From Monocercomonoides exilis (lineage: Eukaryota > Preaxostyla > Oxymonadida > Polymastigidae), in the NCBI GenBank assembly GCA_001643675.2, contig LSRY02000017.1, positions 682,001 through 746,000 of the forward strand: a DNA stretch of 64,000 nucleotides, in the 5' to 3' direction. Every line of letters starts with the position of its first letter. Within the stretch, counting starts at the first letter, position 1. Below, piece after piece: positions 19,998-32,100 of this stretch. A model generated the notes under the pieces. The model worked only from the letters and a program-made list of their open reading frames with translations, was not told where the DNA came from and searched no databases. The position numbers and the translations under genes are program-made.

Positions 19998-22900
19998 ATG
20001 GAGAAATACAAACAAAAAATTACTATTCAAAGTATGTTCACTTTTTTTGAGCACCTTTTTTAAAGTATATTGTTTTCTCAAAATTTGTATTACAACAATA
20101 TTTATATTTTTACATTTATTAATGTTTCTCAAAAGAAAAAGAAGAAAGCTCAACAAATAAAGAGAATGAAGATGAAAATTTGTCAGATTCAAAATTTCAG
20201 AACGATTTAATTCCAGAAAAACGAAAAAGAAGTGAATGCCAAAGTGAACATGAAAATATATCAGAATCTGTTCATCAAAAAGCAAAAGACTCACAAAGAC
20301 GTAACCACCATCATCACAAACATCTCAAAGATCGTCATAGTCACATTCATGAACACAAAAAACGTTTTCATAGTCGCAGAAATTCTGTTGATTCTAATCA
20401 TGATAAGTCTCATTCCAGAGATAAATCTTCATTATCACGAAGTTCGTCTCCTTTCATCAAAACCATTGAAAAGAAAAGTTCAAATACTTCAGCAACATAT
20501 AAAAACCAGCAGGAAAAATATGAAGAATCCCCGACATTTTACAATTGGCACAACATTCCTCGATTGGAAAAAGAGATAAAGTTTCGACACTCAAGATATC
20601 AAAAAAATCAAGAAGGAGTGCAAGTGAGGTCACGTTCAATGATTATCACTCCTACTGCTGACTCCATGACAAGACCCCTTTTTATTATCGACAAGTCACA
20701 AGATCTGACAAATGCAATTATTTTTGAGCCACCAGCAGAAGATGTACCAAAATATAATCGTCCATCATTTTGCAAGCTGATTGGAACGGACGTTTCTTGG
20801 AGCAACTGGGAAAAGATAATTAAAACCACAGAATATTCAAACAGAAATGCTTCTTTTCGTCTTCTTCAAAAGCAACGCGAGAAAATTGAGAAAAAAGAGA
20901 GAAAGCGAGGAATACGAAATAAGCAAATTTCCAACCTTTTTGAATCTACGATTCCTTCTCATGTTTTTCACAGCAGACAATTAAATGCGTCAGAAAAGAG
21001 CAAGCAACAGCTGGTCTGCGGCTGGGAATGGTTGGTTACACAAACTGACCAAAAATCAGGTGATGATAATGAATCTGTGCTTTTTGATTCATTCATCCCT
21101 CTTCAACAATCTTCTTTATTTGGAGCTTTATCCAAAGAAAATGCAAAAGAAATGGCATCTGCTGCACTTTTTCCCCAATCAAATCGTAGTGTCGCATCAA
21201 GTGAATCACAAGACATGTTGAAAATGCCTCCAGCAATGGAAATAGCAGCATTCTACAGCAGAATGACAACAAAACATCCACACACAGCAAAATGGTGGAT
21301 AAAGCTTGCAAATATCCAAGAAGCTCAAATGACGGGGCAGCTGCCAAAGACACAAAAACTGTTTTCAAATGCTGAGAAGTCATCAAATTCTGTTTTTTCG
21401 TCAACAGCTTCAATTCCGTCCATCGCTGTTTTGCAGCAGAAACTTTCCATTCTTTTGGAAGGGATGGAGCACAACAAGTCCTCACAGGCGCTTTCGTTGG
21501 AGTATCTCCGCCTTCTTTCATCTGCCTCTTCAGTTTTCACACAGACCACTTCAGCAGCATCTTCGTCTTTATCTGCACTCGAAAGAGAACGATTGGAGGC
21601 ATCGTGTTCTGGTTTGGGATTTGTGTTTGGGGAATGGGAAAGGATCATTGGAGAAACACTGCAGCTGAAGAAGGAGGAGCTGGAAGAGAGTTCAGAAGAT
21701 GAAAGCGAGATTTGTAGCGAAGAAGATGAAAAAGAAGAGGATGAGATATTTTTTGACAGACGCTCAAATGTTAAAGAGAAAAAAGAGTCTTACTCAAGAA
21801 ATGATATCGAGAACAAATCGTCAAAACAAATTTCGTATCCTTTTGAGACGACTTTCAAAAAAAGAACAATTCGCAGCGTCCAAAAAGCCGAAAAATTAAA
21901 GCAGAAAACAGTTGCTGATAAACTTTTTGTTCTTTTAACTGGATACATTCAGAACTTTCTTGGCAGCTTCACAACATTCTCAATGAAATCTCTCCAAAAC
22001 ACATTTTCGCGTTTGATCCATCTGATCACTGATCAAAAGCCTCGGCCATCAGAAATCACCCAATCCACTCTTTTGTCTCTAAGCTTCCATTTGTTTATTT
22101 GCTTTTGCCTTATCAATGCTCACGCAGGCTATAAAGAAGTTGCATTTGCTCTTCTCCACGCTCAGCTCTCTGTTTTGATGGCATCTTCAATCTTTCTCTT
22201 TGAGAATGCTTCTGATCAAAAGTCTTCACGTTGGATGGATTCTCTTCTGGAATCTGTTTATGAAAGGAAAAGAAAAGAAGCAGAGGAAGACGATGAAGAA
22301 CCAGAAGAGTTAACAGAAGAAGAACGCAAAAGAGGTCCATTTGGATGGAGCTGGACTGGAGTGAAAGAACGTATTAGGAACTGGATTGTGGATGAAGAAT
22401 CAATTCTGGGCGAGGATGAAATCGGGAACATGTTTTGGGAGAGAGTGAAGAGAACAAAGCCTTCAAAGGGAAAAAATGGAGAAGGCAAAGCATTCACTCC
22501 ATTCAAAAAAACAACATTAGATGAACAGAATATAAATACAATACTGAAACAACTTCCATCTACAATTTCATCGTCAATCAAATCCATTCCACAACTCCTT
22601 TGGGCCATGTCTGAGAGAATTGTGAGTCAAACCGCATCGTTTCCCTTACGAATATCAGAGAATGTCCAATTGATAGACAGAAGACCAGATAGATTTGTGC
22701 TGTTTTCTGATGTTGAGCCATATTTAATTGATCCATTTTTCACCTACCATAAATCTTCTTCTCTATCTTCGCTGGAGCTGAGAGCTCTTCTTCAGGATTT
22801 TTTCATTCAAATCGGACAGCTTTTGCTTGTTCATTTTCATCTACTTTCTATCGACCTGTCATCGTTTTCAGAATCTTTCATGGATCATTTTCATACAAAC

Positions 22901-25900
22901 AATCCATATTTCATTCATTTATCTTCATTCATTTCACCTTTTCATTCAAAGAAAGCATCATCTTCTTCATTACACTTTGCAATTACTCTTCTTTCTCAAA
23001 TAAGAGATCTTCTGTCAAAACACTGCAACGTTTCATCTCAATCATCAATTCACCAGATGTTAATGAAAGATGTTATAACTTCATTCTCAAACCAGCTTGC
23101 GCAATGGATTATTCTTCTGCACTCTCAGCAACTTAAAGCATCTGATTCAAACGCAATCATAACGCAATCAACTGATAGCAATTCTACTTCTGTTGTGCCA
23201 AAGAACAAGTCATTAGCTTCACAGTTGAAGCAATTTGCACAACCTTTCTTTGCAGAATTTTCTCAAGACCCTTTCCTATGGCAATGCTTTATTTGCTCAT
23301 TAATTGACGTTGGCGGATGGAAGCTTGCGACAAAAACAACTGCAACTATTCTTCATTCTGTGTTTTCTTCTCAACCTGTTCTGTCAGAAGAACCGTTGAA
23401 GCATAATTCATTCATAACAGTTGCAACACATTCAGTTTTAAGCATTCTTAGTTCTGAAGATATCTCCTCAGAAAGTGCAGTCGAAGAAACTGTTAATATA
23501 ATGAAACTGTGCTGGGAGAATATGAAAACAGAACAAGAAAAGCAAACCGCTACTGAATTCCAACACAAATCTTCTTATGCTGTTACATTAGTTAATTCAT
23601 CCATTTCTTCTTCCGAATCATTGGGCATTAGCAGCCTGATGAAATCATCACATTTTGTATTTTTTAAAGAATGTTTGAGAATTGTTCTGAAAGATGCTGC
23701 AGTTCTTGAAGAAGAAGCTTTGAGCAAGTGCATTCAGATTGCTGAGAAGTGGGCTCCAGATCGATGGTCAGATGATTTGATTTTATCATCTTTTGATGAA
23801 GAAACTGCATCTTCTAGTTCGTCATCTGACTTAAAGTCGACTTCTTCGCTTCACTCTCAAGAAAGCAAAGCAAATCAAACAGGCATTTCAAGCTTTTTGG
23901 AAGCGATAATACCGACGGCACAGCAAATGAGTGCTTTTCTTTTATCTTCTCAACTATGTTGGACAACTTCATTGCTTCTCTTCTTATCTCCTCTTCAACT
24001 TTCTTCTTCTTCGAATACTCTGATTTCCTCTCACATTGAGCTTTTGGATGAATTACATCGTTTTTTCATCAATGTCTGTTCATATTTCATTTACTTGTCG
24101 TTTATTATGAGCCAACTGTTCACCTCTCGAAAAGTTCTTTCAATGAAACAAATAACAGTGCTCCTCAATCTCCTTCCCCGCCCTTCTTCAATGCTTATTT
24201 CTTTTATGCGGAGCAGCCACGTTTATTCAGATTTGCCTCTTTCTCTTCCAGCTTCAAACACAATCAGCATAGACCCTTCAGAAGAAGAACATGCTAAATC
24301 AAACCTTCTGTCATCTTGCTTTGCTCACTGCGAATCTGAACTTATCACATCTCATTTTTGTGTTGTATTTCATCTATCATTCACAAAGCCTAATTCACAA
24401 ATACAAGCAAAACTTCAAACTTCAAAGAATTCAGAAAAGGATGATAATTCATCGCGATTGTCGATTGTTTATCCGTTACCTCATCCAGGCTTTTTCGATG
24501 CATTTAATCTTCCTCTCGATTTTGGGCTAGAAGCTTTGGAGATTGGAAGATGGTTATCCTCATTTGAACAACATTTGACATTTCTCTCAACTTTGTGTGA
24601 TTCTATCCTTTTCCGCATATCGTCACTTTTTCTGAAAAAAGAAAAAGCAAAGAAGTCAACAACACAAATGTGGGTTAATAGATTTTCGTTTCAGGACTTG
24701 AGAGAATTGAAGCAGGTGAATCTGAATGTTCTTTTGCATTCGTTGGAGTCATTCCCCAGAAACACCGAGCTTCTCAATCTTTTGGCGAATTTACATAGAA
24801 AAGTCCCTCTTCCTGCTGCTTTTTCTTCACAAATCACTTTTTTGTCAGACGAAAGAATATTTTTTGACAGAGCAGCTCAGAGACCAAATAACCCCTTCGC
24901 AGTTATTGCTGGATTTCAACACTGCTTGCCTTTGTCTCTTCAAAGCTCTCTTCAAAGCTCTCTTCAAGGGTCATTTGCAACATCTTCGTCTTTGGCTTCC
25001 AATGATTCTTTGAAACTTTCCCGTGCACAAATAGAAAGGGTGCGCAGTCTTTTGTCTTCCTCAATTCAATCTGAAACTTCCATTGTCAATCCTTTCATCT
25101 GGCTGTTATATGTGCTGCTCCATTCAATCTCTCCAATTTCAGAAAGTTCTCACAAATCTTCCTTTGAAAGTCCACTTCGAATGAGCATTGTTTTAAAAGC
25201 GGTGAGGAGCTGTGCTTGGTCAAAAGACATCTTCACTCAGACACTTTTGGGTTGTGAATGCAGTTTGAGTTCGTTCTTTCCTCTTCCGAGTTGCACTCAT
25301 TTTCGCGATTGTGGGTGTGAATGTGCTGGACTGTGCCACAAGGAATGCGGATGTGGATGTAGCGGATCGGTGATTGGAAACCTGCTGTGGGAGTTGCAGG
25401 ACAGAAAGCGAAAGGCACAAACAGACGATTTTGATGAGATGGTGGCAGAAAGGCACCGAACAGAAAAAGTGCGGTCGCATCTGAGCTGGTCTGCGAATCT
25501 GATGATGATTCCACAAGAAAAACATCTCTGCTCACGATTGGACATGAAGGACGCGATTGAAATTGCTTCGTCGAATGAGATCGATGGTGAGACAGAGGAA
25601 AGTGAAGAAGAAGAAATCAAAAGTGGATTGGATGAGGATGTTATTTCAAGTTCAGAAGGAAGTGCAAGCGACAAAAGAGAAGAAACGGATGAAAGTGAGG
25701 AAAATGAAGATATATCTGCTAACAAAGCAGATAATGAGGATAAATCGGAAAAAGAAGCAAAAGATAAAGAAGATGAAGAAGAAGAGTTACTGTTTAATGA
25801 AAGCGATTCAGCGTCATCTTCAACGGACAACGAAGTATTTGACAGCACAATGCGTACAAACAGCTCAGATGTTTGGGGCAATTTCCATTTCACTTCATTT

Positions 25901-25915
25901 CACAAGTTCTTTTGA
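19998..25915 (+). CDS. NRDE2: NRDE2-like nuclear RNA-surveillance protein
   Basis: About 1,937 aa in two exons: 19998-20031 (ATG GAG AAA..., phase 1) and 20136-25915, joined over an intron with donor GTATGT and acceptor AAAAG. The long frame alone has no ATG at its start, so the small first exon is needed. The N-terminus is Arg/Ser/His/Lys-rich like splicing-associated proteins. It is followed by an NRDE2-type signature (FIIDKSQDLTN...VPKYNRPSF, about residue 190) and a helical HAT-like region starting with AFYSRMTTKHPHTAKWWIKL (about 380). NRDE2 proteins act in the nucleus with the exosome/MTR4 and the spliceosome. The C-terminal third has HAT-like pieces (NPFIWLLYVLLHS), a Cys cluster (near 25250-25365) and an acidic tail. 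Length exceeds typical NRDE2 (about 1,100-1,200 aa). The family assignment rests on weak similarity. Confidence 0.68.
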
Positions 25916-26104
25916 GAAACGAAATGAGAAGTGTATAAAAAATCAAATAAAATAGAAAACATGAAAATTTGAAACAAAAAGCAGTGAATTGAATTGATAG
26001 AGGTGAAATTAATCACTCTATAAAAACCTTTGAAACAAAGATTTGACAAATGTTGTGAAAGACAAATTTTATCTTATATAAAAAAAAGCAGGAAATGGCT
26101 TTTT

Positions 26105-27856
26105 TCATCTCCAAGCAACTGTCTTTGAAGGAGCTGGATTATATTTATTTGAAGCAAATGTGATGATACGTTTCACAGACTGAATATACTTCCTCTGCTC
26201 TTCATCATTCAGGATATGTGCAATAGACTCTGCAGCAATCTTTTTCTGCCCCGATCTGTCGTGAATGCTGGACATAGTGACACCCATAGGCCACGGGGCA
26301 TTGCCAATTGCCATTCGAAGATACAAGTCGTTTGCTCTGATGAAGTCTTTCTTTTCGAGTGATTGGCAGATGCCAAATATGAGGTCGCGAGTGTCTCGTG
26401 CAAGATTTTTCTTTTTAAGATGCTTAAATAATGGTTTGATATATGCATCGCATTGCCTGAATATTGCAAGCTCCTGTGAGTACATGGGGGAAAAAAATTG
26501 AAATTTTAATAATCAATCAAATATAATAATAATAATAATAATATATAAAACAATAAGTTATTTAACAATTTGACAAAAAATTCCCACAAAAACAATTTCA
26601 AACTGCTCGTCCTTCAACACTATTTGCCTCATGATCTGGTCTTTCTTGCAGTGTCGTATCCCAAAGACGAAGATATTTCTGTTCGATAATTCAAGAAAAA
26701 AAGAAAAAGAAAAATTCAATGATGACATTGACATTAGAGTGAAACCAATAAAATAAAGAATAAAATATGTTTTTAAATAACTTTATGAAACAAAATTCAA
26801 GCCAAACCAAAAGCACAAAAAGAATAAATTCGAATTTGTCCATTGCTTTTGGAATTTCTTCAGATGTTGAATCGTCCTTTTGAGTTGATATTTGCGAATC
26901 TGGCACATCTGTCATTTTGCTTTTATTCATCAATCTTTCAAATGTCTCGTTTTCATCCTCACTCATTTCATTATCTGCTTCTTTCTCCTTTTTTTCTTTT
27001 GTTTCTTTTTTACGATCTTTTGTCTTCTTGCTATCGAATAAATCTTCATCTGTTGATTCTCTTTTTAAAGACGATGACTCTGCTATTCCTTCCTCAGCAC
27101 TTCTTTCTTTTTCTCTTTCCCTTTCTTCTTCAACGTATGTAATATCCCACTTAAAAGTTCCAAAAAGAAAGCCTCTGCTTGTGCTCACGCTTGTAACTTG
27201 TGACTCTTGCCATTTGTGTTGACCTGTTGTCAGATCTTTGTGCAATTGTAAAAGACGAAGACTGATTGAAGAAATAAATTAGAAGTTGAAAAGCAAGAAT
27301 TTCTGCTCAAACCGTTGAAAACGCTGAAGATCAGTCTCTCCAAAAAGCGTTGAAGGTTCACCATAATTTCGAAGAGCTGCTCTCACTTCTTGAATGGGTG
27401 GAAGAACAATGTCTTTCGAGCTATCATCTGAAGTGCTATCTAAATTTGAAGTCTATAACACAATTATGATAAACAATTTTCAATAAAATAATATACTGTT
27501 GCATCATCGGTCGTCGAAGTTAACTTTTGCTCTTTGTTCTTAAATTCTTGAAGTGATGATTTTTCAAAATTAATTTCTAATAACATTGTAAATTACAAGT
27601 AGAGTAAACGAAATAAACTATGATATAATAATGAATATAGAATTCAAACTTTGTTGTTCCTTCCATTCTTTTTGCTTTCTTAAAGCTTCTTCAACTTCAA
27701 TTTCTCCTCTTCTTTTCCTATGCAAATTTTAATAGAAGTTGTCGAACATTATATCTTCAAAAAAACAAATTTTAATCACCATTTAGCTTTATTGTTCCCA
27801 GTATTTGCTGCTAGTTGACTTTTTCGCTGCTTTATTATTTCTTCAAGAGTTGACAT
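26105..27856 (-). CDS. PRP18: pre-mRNA splicing factor PRP18
   Basis: Second-step splicing factor acting with the U5 snRNP. Seven exons on the minus strand: 27856-27780, 27717-27650, 27576-27497, 27452-27313, 27261-26817 (or to 26808), 26678-26604, 26473-26105, giving about 417-420 aa. Seen: start MSTLEEIIKQRKSQL; the PRP4/SFM-type motif LRNYGEPSTLFGE (about 103-114); a long charged linker; and the Prp18 domain at the C-terminus, with NDLYLRMAIGNAPWPMGVTM and AHILNDEEQRKYIQSVKR, which are the most conserved parts of the family. Donors are mostly GTTTGA. The donor of intron 5 is ambiguous (GTGCTT or GTTTGG; both keep frame). Divergent from histone H4. All expected domains are present and it appears intact. 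Confidence 0.93.
26519..26545. repeat. (AAT)n microsatellite inside PRP18 intron
   Basis: Seven or so AAT units lie in the last intron of PRP18. Confidence 0.8.
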
Positions 27857-27972
27857 GAAATTAATTATGGCAATTGTCCATTTTAATAAATATGGTATCA
27901 AAAATTTGGATATAAAAGCAAATCGAAAATATTTTATTCAATTTATTCTTTAAAGTTAATAATATTGTAAAT
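27857..27972 (+). promoter_or_regulatory. H4/PRP18 divergent promoter with TATA box for H4
   Basis: Only 116 bp separate the two start codons. TATAAAAG at 27911-27918 lies about 55 nt before the H4 ATG, correctly placed for a TATA box. No equivalent is obvious for PRP18. Confidence 0.5.
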
Positions 27973-28290
27973 ATGTCTGGACGTGGAAAAGGTGGAAAAG
28001 GAGGAAAAGGTATCGGAAAAACTGGAGCAAAGGGATATCGCAAGCTTCGCGATAACATCCAAGGAATTACAAAACCAGCCATCCGTCGTCTTGCTCGCAG
28101 AGGAGGCGTGAAAAGAATCTCCAACCTTATCTATGATGAAACAAGAATCATCTTGAAAATGTTCCTTGAAGGAATCATTCGTGATGCTGTGACTTACACA
28201 GAACATGCCAGAAGGAAGACAGTTACCGCCATGGATATTGTCTACTCACTTAAACGCCAAGGAAGAACACTTTATGGATTTGGAGCATAA
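27973..28290 (+). CDS. H4: histone H4
   Basis: Core nucleosome histone, 105 codons, intronless, ending YGFGA then TAA. The histone-fold region is nearly canonical ([51 protein letters not shown]). The N-terminal tail differs: it has an extra GGK triplet, so the acetylatable Lys spacing is K5, K8, K11, K15, and the usual KRHRK basic patch reads KGYRK, with Arg17 and His18 replaced by Gly and Tyr. One residue (Val21) is missing before LRDN. A TATA box lies upstream and AATAAA at 28295-28300 downstream. No H3 neighbour is seen, so it is not in a paired histone cluster. Confidence 0.98.
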   Translation: MSGRGKGGKGGKGIGKTGAKGYRKLRDNIQGITKPAIRRLARRGGVKRISNLIYDETRIILKMFLEGIIRDAVTYTEHARRKTVTAMDIVYSLKRQGRTLYGFGA

Positions 28291-28501
28291 TCTTAATAAA
28301 AATTTTCGAATAAGAGTTTTTTCGTTTTGTGTTTTTAAACACATATTTTCAAAAATTTAACATGATAAATAATGATTATATTCTTGTCTTTTTGAAATTA
28401 AAAATTAAACATGCAAAAAGAGAATAATCTTTCAACATATATTTCAGTTTGAGTTATGATCAAACAATTCCCATTTAATGATCTTGAATGTGATTTCTTG
28501 G

Positions 28502-28507
28502 TATAAA
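28502..28507 (+). promoter_or_regulatory. TATA element for the P/MRP RNA gene
   Basis: TATAAA lies about 25 nt before the inferred 5' end of the RNA, the spacing of external Pol III (U6-like) promoters. Confidence 0.5.
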
Positions 28508-28529
28508 ACCGAATCAGAGTCAGTTAAAG

Positions 28530-28834
28530 AATGACCTTGAGAGATCCCAGTTCTGAGGGTTGTTGGATGTGATAAGTCGAACAACGCTTTGGGGAAAGTC
28601 CTCTGATAAAGTTCCTTGTAAAAGCAACTGTTTTGTAAGAAACAGTTGGTGGTGGATGAGATTGATTTAAGGTTGCATTCATTTCGAAAGAAATTGAATG
28701 TGACTTCTGATTAAGTCATTCATATTCATCATGATTCATCGAATTAGATAGTAGTTATCTGGGTTGTCGGGATAATTATTGATTGTGCTGATTTGAGAAC
28801 TCAACGGGGCTTACTTCTCAGGATTGACATTTTT
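28530..28834 (+). ncRNA. RNase P or RNase MRP RNA
   Basis: Catalytic-type RNA that matures tRNA (P) or pre-rRNA (MRP). Seen: CR-I GGGGAAAGTCC at 28591-28601 and CR-V CAACGGGGCTTA at 28802-28813. These pair as helix P4 (AAGUCC with GGCUU) with the diagnostic bulged U. P2 is formed by CTGAG (28553-28557) with CTCAG (28817-28821), and P3 by GTTGTT (28559-28564) with AACAAC (28580-28585). Internal hairpins include AACTGTTT/AAACAGTT (28626-28647) and a GAAA-capped stem (28676-28700). T5 at 28830-28834 is a Pol III terminator. ACGGGGCTTACTTCTCAG resembles MRP slightly more than P, but the MRP GARAR loop is not clear. Ends are estimated. Confidence 0.78.
28830..28834 (+). terminator. Pol III T5 terminator
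   Basis: Five T residues directly after the closing helix of the P/MRP RNA. Confidence 0.55.
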
Positions 28835-29113
28835 GTAAACAATTATCACACAAAAATTATAAATGAATTAAGTGATAACATGAACGTCTCTCAAATGAAA
28901 TTTGTTCCAAATGCTTTTCAAAAATTTTCTTTTCTTATCAAACTTCTGTTCCTATGCGAATAAAATGATCTGTAAACGAAATAATAATTTAAGATTTTAA
29001 AATAACGCAAAGACTAAATCTCACACAAAACGCATTTAATTTGTTCTGCTGATTATTAACCTTTTCAATAAAAACAATAAATAAACGTTAATTCTTTATG
29101 TGTTGTTTGAATT

Positions 29114-32100
29114 TTATTCCTTTTTCTCTTCTTCACCTTCATCTTCCTCAGTTTCCTCTTCATCTTCATCCTCCTCATCGTCGTCATCATCGTCGTCATC
29201 GCCTTCGCTGTCCTCCTCCTCTTCTTCCTCTTCCTCGCTGCCATCATCATCTTCATCTTCATCTTCTTCGCTTTTATCATCTTTATCATTTTTACTAAAC
29301 ACGGAATCAACATTCTTACTTAATTTTTCCTCTTTCCGATCAATTTCCTTGCTATCATTTGATTCTTTTTTTGGTGGATTTTTTATTTCCTCATCACTAA
29401 TTTTTGTTTTTGTTTTCCTGGCTTTTGCAATTTTACCAGTTGCTTCATTCAAAAGTCCTCCTCTTTCTTTCTCCCTTTTGTTTCTCCTTTTTTTCTCATC
29501 TTTGCGGTGTCGTGTTGTGGATGAAATACGCCTAACTTCGTCTTCTTCTCCCGTTCCTCCGTCTTCTTCGGTGCTCCCTTTATCTCCATCATTGTCATCA
29601 TTCTCCACCAAATCCACAACCATACCTGATTTCTTTTTTGCTTCTAGCCTCATCTTTTTCTTCATTTCCTCTTCCATTGCATGCAGCCTTTTTGCAATTG
29701 TTTCTCTTCGGGGCCATGTCATCATCCGCCTCCACCCACCGTCCATTAAACTTCTGCACTCCCTTATTTCCCAATGCTCTGCTCCAAAGCACAGCTCTCC
29801 TTCTTCCGCAGCTTGTGCCAGCATCGACATAGCAGAGAAGTACACTGGATGGTACTCTCTGAGCACACGCTCTTCAGTGAACATCGTCTCAGCCGATAAA
29901 CCTGTCCATTCTGAAGCAGCACCTGTGAGCGAGTCCAGCATTGATGCTACACGCTCATCGATTCCTTCTTCGGTCATTTCTGCTTCTCCTTTTTGTTCAT
30001 TATCTTTATCGGATTCAGTGCTGCCTGCTTTTTTCTTTTTGATTTGCTCCTTTTCTGCTTTCTTTTGCTTAGTCAGCATTGAAGCTTTCTCCTTTTCTCT
30101 CTTTGCAATTTCTTTTTTCATTCTCTCTTCTCTACTTCTTTTCTTCTTCTTCTGAACGACTTGCCATAATGCATCGCTTTCTGGTGCATCATCGCAGCTG
30201 AGCAGCGCAATGAGTCCACACATTTTTATGTCCAGTGCTCTTCGTGGATAACCTCGATAGTACAGCAGCCCAACCACTCGATACACGTATCTGCAGATGG
30301 ACAATATCACCGAAGGATAGTAAAGCGGTGATAGGAACAGTTCTTTTTCATCTGTGGAAAGTATTTTTGCAAGCTGTTCAGGAGAGAACTGAGTTTGCTC
30401 TTTGTTTTGTGCATCATCATCAGAAGAAGATGAATCATCAGCCACAACTCCAGCCAGCTCAGCTGATTTTCCTCTAATAGGCAATGGCGTCTTCTCGAAG
30501 TAATGTTCTCCTTTTTTCCCTTTCTTCCCGCGCTGTCCTTTCTTTTTTCCAGTCTCCTTTTTATCCTTGAAGTCATTGCCCCACAGTTTCGCAGAGGTGA
30601 AAGCAGAGTAAAGCAGGATGAGCGAGGCATACATCGCCTCGATCACTGTCTCGTGGAATGGATGGAGCACTCTTCTCCACAGCTGCACTGTTGTGTTTAA
30701 TTCCAGCATCGAGCGGTGGAAGAAAGCAAATCCCATCCCCTTCCCCAAGTTGTCGCAGTCCACTTCAATATCGTTTGCATGAGAAAACGCTTCGCCAGCT
30801 CGTTTCTCTAAAAGCATAGCGCGGTTACCAGCAATTATACGGTGAGAAGCTGGACAATTGCGGCAGATGAAGATAAGGTGATGATCAAGATATGAAGATG
30901 AGAAAGGAGTGAGTGCTGCTTTTTTCAATAACTTTCTTTTATTTGTTTCTGAATCTTCTTCTTCTTCTTCGTCTTCGTCTTCTTCGTCGTCGTTTCCGTC
31001 AATTTGTTCCATGAAAGCCGCCATCAATTTTTCAAACTCAATTTCGTCTTCACGCAAGTTGTATTTTTTGAGTTTTTCTGTTTCGTCTTTCAGTTCTTCA
31101 ATTCGTCTCATCTCTTCCAAGCGTTCTAAAATGCGATTAAGTGAACTATTTTTCGCATTTGAGTGCGCTCCGATTTTGCCTTTTTCATTTTCAGTTGAAG
31201 CCGTTGGCGATGTAGAAGCTGAAGTCAAATTATTTGATTCTTCTGTGATTGTCTTCTTTTGTTCGTCATTTGCATCTTCAACCGATTTATCCGTGCAACC
31301 TTCTCCATTTTCCATTAGCAACTTTCGCTTTTCAAGTTCTGCCACAACATCTGCTCTTCCCACAGTCCGCATCGGAGCTCCGCACTCAAAACAGCAGAAG
31401 CAACTGAGCACATCGTCCCACTCGGCTGGGTTTGTGAGCTGTTGTGAGATTTTTGAGAGGCGAATTTCACGATCGATTCGAGTGAGTGGATGTTCGTCAA
31501 TGTCTGTATCATCATTATTATTAGCATCAATTTTTTTGTCTTCGTCATTTTTTAAATCGTGTTCAATTTCTTGTTTGCCCTTTTCGCTTTCTTTCTCCTC
31601 AGATTTCGCTTCGCAAACAGAAGCTTCTGTTGCATCTTTTTCTTGTTTAATCTTCATTCTTTTTTGCTCTAGCAGCTCATCTTGCCTTTGCTGATTGATC
31701 TCTTGCTCCACCTCTTCGACAATTTCCTCTCCAAAGTCTGGCCCTGGCGGCATTTCTCCTCCGCCCATTGTCAGCGAGCCACCAGTAGATCCAAAAGGCA
31801 ATGAGGCTGATGATAAATTGCTTTCGATTTCATTCAGTTCTAATTCACCCATAAGATAGCCCACAGACCCTGCAAATCCACCTTGATTATCGAGCGATCC
31901 AAACATTTCTTCCCATTTGGTATCATCTTCATTTTTAGCTCCCGAGCTATCGGCGCAATAATCGACTTTTTCTCGTTTTTCTTCTGTTGATTCATCAACT
32001 TCCTTTTCATTTGCTTCCTTTCTCCTTTTCTGTCTTTCTTCAATTTCTTTATCCATCAACGCTTTTCGTCCCCACCACTGCCTCATCATCTTCCCCCAGC

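Noticed and set aside
20167-20179. ATG codons just upstream of the NRDE2 long frame as its start
   Set aside because: They are in a different frame; the in-frame start comes from the small exon at 19998 through a GTATGT intron.
24901-25012. Short tandem repeat (TCTTCAAAGCTC) as possible regulatory array
   Set aside because: It lies inside the NRDE2-like coding frame and simply encodes repeated Ser-Leu-Gln-Ser.
25297-25893. 198-codon minus-strand frame opposite NRDE2
   Set aside because: Mirror of the acidic, Cys-rich end of the NRDE2-like gene; composition is explained by the sense strand.
29100-30155. 351-codon Ser-rich frame on the + strand
   Set aside because: It is the complement of the acidic and Lys-rich tail of the SMYD-type gene; GAA/GAT triplets on one strand always give Ser-rich frames on the other.
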